Shown: piece by piece, positions 25,690 to 32,326 of the stretch
Position numbering within the stretch: the stretch's first letter is position 1
Layout of the letters: the number at the start of each line of letters is the position of its first letter
Assembly (NCBI RefSeq): GCF_001292705.1
Contig: NZ_LGAK01000060.1
Span: forward strand, 1-32,326
Direction of reading: 5' to 3'
DNA length: 32,326 nt
DNA from: Marinagarivorans algicola
Lineage (GTDB): Bacteria > Pseudomonadota > Gammaproteobacteria > Pseudomonadales > Cellvibrionaceae
Program-made: the position numbers and the translations under genes
Notes under the pieces: generated by a model
Databases searched by the model: none
Told to the model about the DNA's origin: nothing
What the model saw: only the letters and a program-made list of their open reading frames with translations

Positions 25690-28041
25690 TTATTGGCCCC
25701 ATAGGCGATTTAATAAGTTGGTTTTTCTTGCATCAAAGGGTTGCCAAGTACCCCATCCTTCGGTATTGGATATTGGGTCGTAGCTGTGGCCGTACCAACC
25801 ACCGGTATCACCAGATTCTGGATTCATACCCCAGTAGCAACCTTGAATATTTTTTGAAATCATATATTCAACAAAAGCGGTTTGCCATTGGCCGTCAACA
25901 ATACCCGGTGTAATGTGCGACCAAGTTTCGCGGTCACCAGCTGAGGCGTTAGTAGGCCAATCCCAATTGCCGCCAAATTCACCAACAACCATAGCATAGC
26001 CTTGCGACCTTAAATAACCAAAATGTTCATCCCACCCAGGAATAAGACGTGCGGGGTCGATCACCAAATTACACCCTAGTTGGCCGGCTTCTTCACCTTC
26101 TAGGCCTTCACACTCGGGTTGGTTAGGGTCCATAAACATCGCTTGCTGAAAAACAGAAGGGCCATAGGTGTGCGGTGATAAGACTAAACGCTCTTTAGGA
26201 ATATTTAATGGGTTAGCGCCCATTTCAAAAAAGTTCTCGCCCCAATTAGGATTAGAGGCTAGGTCGCCATGCGGTGTTTGCTCTATAGTGTCTGGCGTGC
26301 CATCTTGATTGCCCGAAGAGCCCGAAATACCTTCTACAAAAATTAAAAGGTTAGTGTTAACCTCGTTAATTGCCGTATAGGCCGCCTCCACTAACGACTT
26401 CCATTCGGCCCACGAGTAATCCCATGGTTCGTTATAGACATCAATCCCAATAATATTATCAACACCCAGTTGCGCCGGTAGCGCGGCAATTTCACGTAGA
26501 TTGGCAAGCCACGTTTCTTTATCATAGGCTTGAATACGGGTAACGCCGGCAGGGTTGCCCGAGGAAGCGCAAGAGCTATCTTCGCGGTAATAATCATACT
26601 GTTTGCGAACAGAATCCACATACGGTGGGCGCGCATCTAAGCGGCCTGCACGCCAGCCTACGTAATTAGAGCACGAGTGAATATCAATAAAAACATCAAC
26701 ATTGTTTTGGTCTGCGGCAATAATTAATTCCTCTAGCGCTTGGCGAGAGTTGGGGACAAGCACTGAAGTATGATTTTTAAGGTTGGGCGCCAAGCCTTGT
26801 GGGTTGGTAGGGTCTAAGGTTTGTGGTGCAATGGGTATACGCAGCGTATTAAGCCCCATGGCGGTGATTTCTGATAGGGTTTGTTGCACGGTGCGGCCGG
26901 TGGGGTTCCAAGTCATATTTCCAACATAAAGCTCCATAGGTGCGCCGCTTGGGTTGGTTGGCTCATCCGAGGGCTCATGTCGGCCCTCAAGGCCAAACCA
27001 GTTGGCGCAGTGGATGGGTTTAATAACGCCGTCTTTGGTAATGTTACCGTTAGTATCTACACGGAACACACCTGCACCCAAGGGGTTCGATGACGAACTA
27101 GAGCCTACCGAGCTCGTGGCCGAAGACTGCGCACTGCTGCTTGCGCCATGACTGTTTATAGTAATGTTAGAGACAGTATAAATTTCATCACTAAAGCTGG
27201 TTTTGCCCTCTACAATCACCTCGAGTGTATTGCCGCGCAAGCCATTTTTAGAAACTATTTTTTGAGCAAAGGCATTGGTGTTTTGCGATAGCGTCATTTT
27301 AGGACCGCCATCTATTTTGTAATAAATAGTTAAAAAGTCGGAGGGCTCCATGGGCCCAGCACCGAGCGCCAGCAATGATAGATTCACAGTACTATTGCAT
27401 GAGATATCAATAACGCCCGACGACCAAGTGGCAGAGCGGTTAGAAATAGATATGCCATTATTGCGATAAGGTAGGTTGCAGGTGCCACTCACACTCGAAG
27501 CGCTACTGGCGGCAGAGCTAGCAACACTCGAGCTTGATACGCTAACACTTGACGATGAACTGTTTGGCGTTGAGCTACTTGCGGGCACTGAGCTAGCCAC
27601 ACTGCTCACAGAGCTACTACTCGGCGGCGATATTGACGAGCTTGTGCCCGTGCTGCATACATCCCCTAGTATAACGGGTACCTCTGCAATACCTGATGGG
27701 CCTATAGAGCCCTGTACACCAAACTCAACACTTTGGCCTGGGGCAATGTTGGCGTTCCAGCCTAGCGGTGTTGCGGTATAGGGGTTGCTGCCTGTCACAT
27801 TAGCATTCCAACCGCTATCGCGTTTATCGCCGTTACTATATTGCCAAGAAACACTCCAGCCATTAATGGTTGTGGCTGTATTATTGTTAATTTTAATGGC
27901 TGCCTGAAACCCCGAGCCCCATTGGTTAGCAATAACATAACTGCATTGCGCGGCAGAGGCTGTGCCTGCCCAGGCCGCCGAAGCTAAACTTACGCCAAGT
28001 GTCGCAAGCCAACGCCCGCGATTGTGTGTGTTTATCAACAT
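25690..28041 (-). CDS. Secreted endoglucanase: CBM2 + unknown module + GH5 catalytic domain
   Basis: 783 aa from ATG 28041, which begins the signal peptide (cleaved near ASAAQ); an in-frame ATG at 28179 would bury the signal and is unlikely. The mature protein starts with a CBM2 cellulose-binding module (33-129; VIANQWGSGFQAAIKINN, WSVSWQYSNGD, GWNANIAPGQSVEFGVQGS, terminal cysteines). A poly-Ser linker, a beta-rich module of about 110 residues that I do not recognise (about 187-297) and a second Ser linker follow. The C-terminal GH5 domain (about 325-783) has acid/base Glu538 (DVYNEPWD), LSPHTYGPSVFQQ, nucleophile Glu688 (VVGEFGG) and WGMNPESGDTGGW, resembling bacterial GH5 subfamily 1/2 endoglucanases. 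It should cut beta-1,4-glucan outside the cell. Poly-Ser linkers are typical of Cellvibrio/Saccharophagus relatives. Confidence 0.93.
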   Translation of the reverse strand: MLINTHNRGRWLATLGVSLASAAWAGTASAAQCSYVIANQWGSGFQAAIKINNNTATTINGWSVSWQYSNGDKRDSGWNANVTGSNPYTATPLGWNANIAPGQSVEFGVQGSIGPSGIAEVPVILGDVCSTGTSSSISPPSSSSVSSVASSVPASSSTPNSSSSSVSVSSSSVASSAASSASSVSGTCNLPYRNNGISISNRSATWSSGVIDISCNSTVNLSLLALGAGPMEPSDFLTIYYKIDGGPKMTLSQNTNAFAQKIVSKNGLRGNTLEVIVEGKTSFSDEIYTVSNITINSHGASSSAQSSATSSVGSSSSSNPLGAGVFRVDTNGNITKDGVIKPIHCANWFGLEGRHEPSDEPTNPSGAPMELYVGNMTWNPTGRTVQQTLSEITAMGLNTLRIPIAPQTLDPTNPQGLAPNLKNHTSVLVPNSRQALEELIIAADQNNVDVFIDIHSCSNYVGWRAGRLDARPPYVDSVRKQYDYYREDSSCASSGNPAGVTRIQAYDKETWLANLREIAALPAQLGVDNIIGIDVYNEPWDYSWAEWKSLVEAAYTAINEVNTNLLIFVEGISGSSGNQDGTPDTIEQTPHGDLASNPNWGENFFEMGANPLNIPKERLVLSPHTYGPSVFQQAMFMDPNQPECEGLEGEEAGQLGCNLVIDPARLIPGWDEHFGYLRSQGYAMVVGEFGGNWDWPTNASAGDRETWSHITPGIVDGQWQTAFVEYMISKNIQGCYWGMNPESGDTGGWYGHSYDPISNTEGWGTWQPFDARKTNLLNRLWGQ

Positions 28042-28108
28042 AATAAAATGACTCTCAAAGAATAATGATCTGCCAATGACAAAAGCGCTGCATAGCGTAT
28101 TTTTATGC

Positions 28109-28137
28109 ATAAACCTAAAAATACAGTGCCTTGTCAA
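28109..28137 (-). promoter_or_regulatory. Candidate promoter of the cellulase gene
   Basis: On the minus strand a consensus -35 TTGACA (28132-28137) is followed after 17 bp by GTTTAT (28109-28114), a weak -10. It would give a leader of about 60 nt to ATG 28041. The weak -10 suggests an activator may be needed, but no site for one is evident. Confidence 0.4.
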
Positions 28138-28224
28138 TGGTATGAATATGCCCTGTGTTAAGGCGCCGTTACTGCTCAATTACGCTTGTTATTTTTGTTA
28201 TCGTCGAATACAAGGAATAGCCGT

Positions 28225-28415
28225 TATTTTGAGATGGTAGTGCTATAGCGATGGCATTGTTCCCAAGCAAGATCATTGATGATTCAGTATTAAAGTCAAG
28301 ATGGGTTATGCCATGAAAGAATTTAAGATGCCCATTTTTATTTTTTGTGAGGGTGTCTTGATTAATAGTCTTTTATGATAATGGTGTACGGTACTGGTGC
28401 CTTGAATAGTTACGT
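28225..28415. other. Intergenic, possible decayed copy of the GTAACTATTCAG element
   Basis: GCATTGTTCCCAAGCAA...ATTGATGATTCAGTATT (about 28251-28292) and the right-end sequence GTGCCTTGAATAGTTACG (28397-28414) resemble the 3' half of the MITE-like elements elsewhere in the window. No left terminus could be placed, so this may be a fragment. Confidence 0.35.
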
Positions 28416-28492
28416 TTAAATTGGTGAGCAGCATTGTAAGGAACAAGGCAATAATAGTTTGCCCAATTAAACGTAGGGTTCTGTTTTCTCGG

Positions 28493-28527
28493 CGAGGCGC
28501 CCGAAAGGGCGCATGCTAGGGCATGTA
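28493..28527. other. Short structured segment upstream of the twin repeats
   Basis: GCGCCC-GAAA-GGGCGC (28497-28512) forms a perfect 6-bp stem with a GAAA tetraloop, followed at once by a second small dyad GCATG...CATGT (28511-28526). The preceding TCTCGGCG is repeated just before unit 1 of the inverted-repeat pair (28562-28569). It may be part of the same repetitive block or of a transcribed structured RNA; I cannot tell which. Confidence 0.4.
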
Positions 28528-28566
28528 ACACTTTGAGCAACGCAGCAGAAGAGAGTGTCTGTCTCG

Positions 28567-28712
28567 GCGGTTATATCTCGCCCCGCACGATGACTGTTTT
28601 CAAAAGCGCCGTAAAATCGTCCCTTATGGCTCCACTCGGCATCCTGCCTCAAAGGCTTTGAAAACAGTTATCGTACGGGGCTGGCGGGTATTTGGGGCGG
28701 TGGATCGGTAGT
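28567..28712. repeat. Inverted-repeat element, unit 1 (146 bp)
   Basis: Arms of 25 bp, 28580-28604 (GCCCCG...TTTTCAAA) and 28657-28681 (TTTGAAAACAG...CGGGGC), pair with one mismatch and one G-T pair around a 52-bp core containing GCGCCGTAAAATCG, GGCTCCACTCGGCATCC and a GCCTCAAAGGC mini-hairpin. The block extends beyond the arms (ttatatctc on the left, ggtggatcggtagt on the right), and the whole is repeated 204 bp downstream. Core and flanks are nearly unchanged between the units. Confidence 0.9.
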
Positions 28713-28769
28713 GGCTGGGGGAGGCAGGCGACAGGCAAAAAGTGAGTGGCTGTTATTGTCAGTAGTTTA

Positions 28770-28916
28770 GCGGGTTATATCTCGCCCCGTACGATGACTG
28801 TTTTCAAAAGCGCCGTAAAATCGTCCCTGATGGCTCCACTCGGCATCCTGCCTCAAAGGCTTTGAAAAAAGTCATCGTACGGGGCTGGTGGGTATTTTAG
28901 TCGGTGGATCGGTAGT
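28770..28916. repeat. Inverted-repeat element, unit 2 (147 bp)
   Basis: Direct repeat of the unit at 28567-28712, about 94% identical by eye. Arms 28784-28808 and 28861-28885 pair with a single mismatch; the 52-bp core differs from unit 1 at one base (TCCCTGATGG versus TCCCTTATGG). A 57-bp unrelated spacer separates the two units. The dyad can fold into a long hairpin on either strand. Confidence 0.9.
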
Positions 28917-29117
28917 AAAACGAAAACGAGTGCTTGTCCCAGCGGGTTGCAAGTTTGAGCGATAGCTGTAATAGCCTTTTATAATAATGATGCGCACTGC
29001 TGGCAGCTCTGTATGACTGGCTTTATATTGATGTTTATGCATGCATGCCGCTATACCCAAACACGGTTGTGCGTGCAAGCGATTAGCCATTGTGGCATTA
29101 ACGGATAAACTCTTATC

Positions 29118-29143
29118 AACGTATTGATTTAACGTATTAATTA
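29118..29143 (+). repeat. 13-bp direct repeat just upstream of the KAP NTPase
   Basis: aacgtattgattt (29118-29130) and aacgtattaatta (29131-29143) are adjacent, matching at 10 of 13 positions, and abut the AAAGG ribosome-binding site. It could be a regulator site or chance AT-rich sequence. Confidence 0.3.
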
Positions 29144-29157
29144 AAGGTGTGCAGGTG

Positions 29158-31764
29158 ATGGTTAAGCGTCAGTGTCTTATTGCCAAACGTTGGTGCGATA
29201 TTGTGTTGTACAGTCTAGTGGCTGCCGCGGTTGTGCAGCTTATAGCGGTGCCGTTAGGGGCGGCGCTGCTTGCCGCTATACCCGTTATGGCAGGGCTTGA
29301 GTTAACGTGTTTTATCGCGCTAATTATTTTTATGTCGCTGGGTGCTGTTAAACAATTTGGGTTGCTGCGGCCTTCGCATATCAAGCCTTGGCAGAGCATT
29401 TTTTGGGCGCATCCGCCTTTGTGGCTGGCTATGGTGTTGGGGTGGATTACTGTAACCCAGCCTTACCCTGTTGTGTGTTATGTGATGGCTTTTAGTGGGC
29501 TTTTTTGTATCGTGATGCTTGCTTTTGGGCGACGTGCTAAGCCTGCGGCCACAGGTATTGCCTATGCGTCTATGGCCGGTGGCAATATCACCACATGGGA
29601 TACCGCTAAATTATTGCAGTGGGCCAAAGAAGAGTTACCCCTTAAGCAGGGCGACCAATTACTGTTTGGTCGCATTAAATATGTTAATGCCATCCTTAAC
29701 CGTTTAATGACCGCTGACTCGCAGGTGGTTCGCCAGCCCAAAAGCATGGCGCTGCTAGGCGAATATGGCTCGGGTAAGTCGTCAATCATTAATGCGGTGG
29801 CCACCCATATAAAGCAGCAAGGCTGGCTGGTGGTTAACGTTGATGCTTGGGAGCGTGACCCCGCTACATTTGATGAGCAAGTATTAAAATTAATGCTCAA
29901 CGAGCTAGCCGCCGTGACCGATGTGAGCGGCTATATGACGGTGCCCGATGCCTATCATAAAGCGCTGCAAGCCCAGCGTGGCTGGTGGGCCACACTTAGC
30001 CATTTGTTGGGTGATACACAAGATGCCCAAAAAACACTGCAAAGTATTTTTAATCTATTAGCCGTACTTAATAAACAGATGCTAGTAGTCATAGAAGACT
30101 CCGACCGCGGTATAGACAGCGATAAACCAAAGCGTTGCCAAAGCGCCATGGCGCTAATCGACCGCTTACAGAAAAATCCGAGCAGCCGCATAAAGGTGAT
30201 TATGACCGGTAGCCCAGAGATAATGAGTGGCGATATGCGTGTGATTGAATATAAAGAAACACTCGCAACCCCAGCCTCCGATTTTGCTGAGATATTAAAT
30301 AAACTGATACAGGGCCCGTGGAATTTACATGCGGCCAATAAAATATGGCCTAATGGCATGCCCCATTTTAATGCCGGAGACTTCCCCTTTGGTACACCAC
30401 GTGATTTTAAGCATGTAATACGCGATGTAGATGCCCTTTGGCGCGGCCAAGGCCGTATTGACGATAATCAAATACCGGGTGACCTTTGCGGTGAAATTGA
30501 GCTTAAGCAGTTGGTATTGTTAAGTCTTTTAAAAGAATATGACCATTCTTTTTTTGAGTTTTTTAAGTTGTTAATAGAAGCGAGAGATAAAGGCAGGGCG
30601 CGTAAATTTTATAACATTGAATGTGGTAGGAATATTTTTACTATGAGTTCCTTCATGTGCAATCAAAAGTCAAATTCTAAGAATAATGATGGGAAGGATG
30701 GGGTTGAAAATAATGAGGATGAAGTTTCAATATTCTGGAATGAAATTACGTTAAATAAACGAAGAGATTTAGAGCGCTTTATCAATATAATAATGACTTG
30801 TGGCTCACACCAAATAGTATCGTATGCGGGTAGAATTAATTACTTAAATCGCTTTGTCGAACGCTCAAGTAATACTGGCGATGCGACAGATGTTGATTAT
30901 GGCGCTTTACTTCCTGATGAGCGCTTAAAAGACCAAGAGTATTTGCAGGCTATGGCGGCTATTCATCAGGCTTTAGTGAATGGGGGAGAATTAGATGCAA
31001 AAGATGTTAAAAGGTTTATTTGCAGCGGCCCGCTAAGCCATTACCTTTACTTAAAAATAGCAGAATATGATTCGGTAGATGAAAGTAAAAAGTTGAGGCC
31101 TTTATCTCTTGACTATTTCAGTCGCTTAGCTTCTAAAATAATACAGGTTATGCCTACTGTTAAATATTCTAAAAATAATCTAGGGCATCCTGCTGGTCAG
31201 CATCTTCAAAAAATAATAATTTATGTATTTCATGAAGCGTCTAAAGATATTTTTTTTGAATTGTTGCTAAAGGCGCTCGCAGCTGACTGTACTGCAGGTG
31301 CGTGTTTACTTGAAAAAAATATGCTAGAAAATATGAATAATAGTGATAAATATATAGATGATGATTTGTGGGGCTTATATCGCGTAGCATTTAATAATGT
31401 GCGTATAACGCCCAAAGTACTCGAAGAGATACAAGGTGAAGATCATTGGCTTTTTGTGCGTACTTTGATGGAAGCCATAGCGGTTGATAATAGTTGTAAT
31501 AGTAAAAATATAATAAGGATTTTAACTCATTATAAGGTAAATAATAAATTGTCTGAGCATGATTTCTCGGCTATTAAAAACTGCATTAATTTGTTGGAAC
31601 AATTAAATAAAATCGAACCAATGAGGTTGTTTGATGAAGATATGTTCCACAATGAAAAGTATGCAAAGTACTTGGGTGGGGATCTAAAAAGTGTAATTAA
31701 AATCAGGATAAATAGAATCAAAGAATTAAATAACCTTTTAAACGATACAATCCCTGATGTATAA
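29158..31764 (+). CDS. Membrane-anchored KAP-family P-loop NTPase
   Basis: 868 aa from ATG 29158 (AAAGG 10 nt upstream; in-frame GTGs at 29149 and 29155 are alternatives). About four hydrophobic helices occupy residues 15-125. Then come Walker A GEYGSGKS (201-208), NVDAWERD, which matches the KAP-type Phe/Asn-Ala-Trp segment, and Walker B MLVVIEDSDRG (308-318) followed by a helix and the VIMTGSP sensor strand. These features define KAP NTPases, membrane-associated STAND-like ATPases found in animals and patchily in bacteria, some in anti-phage or toxin contexts. From about residue 460 the sequence matches nothing I know, is helical, and contains an Asn/Lys/Asp-rich insert (about 500-520). Base composition drops sharply there: the first 1.3 kb is about half GC, the last 1.2 kb clearly AT-rich. 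This suggests the C-terminal half has a separate origin. Role unknown; defence is only a possibility. Confidence 0.85.
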   Translation: MVKRQCLIAKRWCDIVLYSLVAAAVVQLIAVPLGAALLAAIPVMAGLELTCFIALIIFMSLGAVKQFGLLRPSHIKPWQSIFWAHPPLWLAMVLGWITVTQPYPVVCYVMAFSGLFCIVMLAFGRRAKPAATGIAYASMAGGNITTWDTAKLLQWAKEELPLKQGDQLLFGRIKYVNAILNRLMTADSQVVRQPKSMALLGEYGSGKSSIINAVATHIKQQGWLVVNVDAWERDPATFDEQVLKLMLNELAAVTDVSGYMTVPDAYHKALQAQRGWWATLSHLLGDTQDAQKTLQSIFNLLAVLNKQMLVVIEDSDRGIDSDKPKRCQSAMALIDRLQKNPSSRIKVIMTGSPEIMSGDMRVIEYKETLATPASDFAEILNKLIQGPWNLHAANKIWPNGMPHFNAGDFPFGTPRDFKHVIRDVDALWRGQGRIDDNQIPGDLCGEIELKQLVLLSLLKEYDHSFFEFFKLLIEARDKGRARKFYNIECGRNIFTMSSFMCNQKSNSKNNDGKDGVENNEDEVSIFWNEITLNKRRDLERFINIIMTCGSHQIVSYAGRINYLNRFVERSSNTGDATDVDYGALLPDERLKDQEYLQAMAAIHQALVNGGELDAKDVKRFICSGPLSHYLYLKIAEYDSVDESKKLRPLSLDYFSRLASKIIQVMPTVKYSKNNLGHPAGQHLQKIIIYVFHEASKDIFFELLLKALAADCTAGACLLEKNMLENMNNSDKYIDDDLWGLYRVAFNNVRITPKVLEEIQGEDHWLFVRTLMEAIAVDNSCNSKNIIRILTHYKVNNKLSEHDFSAIKNCINLLEQLNKIEPMRLFDEDMFHNEKYAKYLGGDLKSVIKIRINRIKELNNLLNDTIPDV

Positions 31765-31897
31765 ACACTGTTACATAAACCTGCCATTATCGAGCTGATG
31801 TTGCTCCCATGTAGGCGCATGGTGATTAGTGAAAGGTTTATAGATAAACAGACGGCTTGCCTATCGGGTATATTGAATAAAAACTAAGAGATAAATA

Positions 31898-32326
31898 ATG
31901 ATTAAACCGAGTGAATTCGAACGTAGATTACAACATGTGCGAGCCCACGGCGCGAGTCCTGCGAAAGGGCTTGAAGGTTATCTTAGTGCTTTCCATAAAA
32001 TGCAAGGTAACCCAAAGATCGTTAATTCGATCAATGGGGTGGCTAATTTTTATCGCAGAAAATCCTTGTTGGCTTGGTTTGATCATCAGGATGCGCAGGG
32101 TGTGATAAAAATGGCTTGGCTTTCGATGGTGGCCAAAAGGGCATCGGTGCAAGTTACCGGAGTTGCAGCGGGGCGATTCACGAATAAAGATATGCTGTAC
32201 TGTTTGTTATCGAACGAAAAAGGTTTAATACATTGGATGTCGCAGTATTTAGCTAGCGACTTTTTTGAGGCGAAGAAAAAAAATGTTGCCTGTAACGACC
32301 CTTCGTCTTCGTTTTTTAATTGGTTA
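31898..32326 (+). CDS. Unknown protein, 5' part only (runs off the window)
   Basis: An ATG at 31898 preceded by AAGAGA opens a frame that stays open through all 143 codons to the end of the window. The product begins MIKPSEFERRLQHVRAHG and continues as a helical, Lys/Trp-containing soluble protein (FYRRKSLLAWFDHQDAQGV, MAWLSMVAKRASVQVTG, LLSNEKGLIHWMSQYLASDFFEAKKK). No signal peptide, TM segment or known motif is seen. It starts 133 bp after the KAP NTPase gene on the same strand with no obvious terminator between, so the two may be co-transcribed. Base composition returns to near the window average. I do not recognise the family. Confidence 0.7.
   Translation, partial: MIKPSEFERRLQHVRAHGASPAKGLEGYLSAFHKMQGNPKIVNSINGVANFYRRKSLLAWFDHQDAQGVIKMAWLSMVAKRASVQVTGVAAGRFTNKDMLYCLLSNEKGLIHWMSQYLASDFFEAKKKNVACNDPSSSFFNWL

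Noticed and set aside
28467-28652. 61-codon minus-strand frame
   Set aside because: It reads through the inverted-repeat element; such repeats produce spurious small proteins.
28567-28916. CRISPR array or integron attC sites
   Set aside because: Only two units, each far longer than a CRISPR repeat and with internal dyads; no RYYYAAC/GTTRRRY pair as in attC sites and no cas or integrase gene in view.
28872-29090. 72-codon minus-strand frame upstream of the KAP gene
   Set aside because: No start signal or domain, and it begins in the end of repeat unit 2.

Overview
The window looks like the chromosome of a polysaccharide-degrading, probably marine gammaproteobacterium of the Cellvibrionaceae type (Saccharophagus/Teredinibacter/Cellvibrio-like). 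The grounds are a secreted CBM2 + GH5 cellulase with poly-serine linkers, a second secreted protein with a Ser-rich linker, a GGDEF-EAL protein, a two-component propeller hybrid kinase, a MexEF-OprN-like RND pump, UbiX and DjlA. The placement rests on protein style and is inference. No rRNA, tRNA or CRISPR was seen.

Layout. 0.5-4.7 kb (+): a tight three-gene operon with an outer-membrane barrel, an unknown exported protein and a membrane GGDEF-EAL protein, which could form one envelope-to-c-di-GMP signalling route. 5.1-6.8 kb (+): a lipoprotein zinc metallopeptidase with a Ser/Gln linker and a thrombospondin-type calcium repeat. 7.1-13.0 kb (-): a complete tripartite RND efflux operon (adaptor, pump, outer-membrane factor) closed by a strong terminator. 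It is divergent from a TetR gene (13.6-14.2 kb, +). Both divergent promoters carry a related palindrome in the -35/-10 spacer, so TetR probably represses the pump and itself. 14.4-15.0 kb (+): ubiX. 15.3-19.5 kb (-): a 1.4-kresidue sensor kinase with propeller, Y_Y_Y, kinase and receiver domains. 20.0-22.7 kb (+): djlA, an S1/P1-type nuclease coupled to it by a 2-nt gap, and a YbbO-like SDR. 22.8-23.3 kb (+): an orphan lipoprotein. 23.4-25.3 kb (-): a polytopic GT-C-type glycosyltransferase. 25.7-28.0 kb (-): the cellulase with its own terminator. 28.0-29.1 kb: a gene-free block holding two long inverted-repeat elements. 29.2-31.8 kb (+): a membrane-anchored KAP-type P-loop NTPase whose second half is conspicuously AT-rich. 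31.9 kb to the end (+): an unknown gene running off the window.

The main non-coding observations are two. First, a dispersed intergenic element has terminal inverted repeats GTAACTATTCAG...CTGAATAGTTAC in three copies (6.8, 15.1 and 19.6 kb); one has a near-perfect 8-bp target duplication, so it looks like a MITE family. Second, a pair of about 146-bp repeats, each built around 25-bp inverted arms, lies just upstream of the KAP NTPase.
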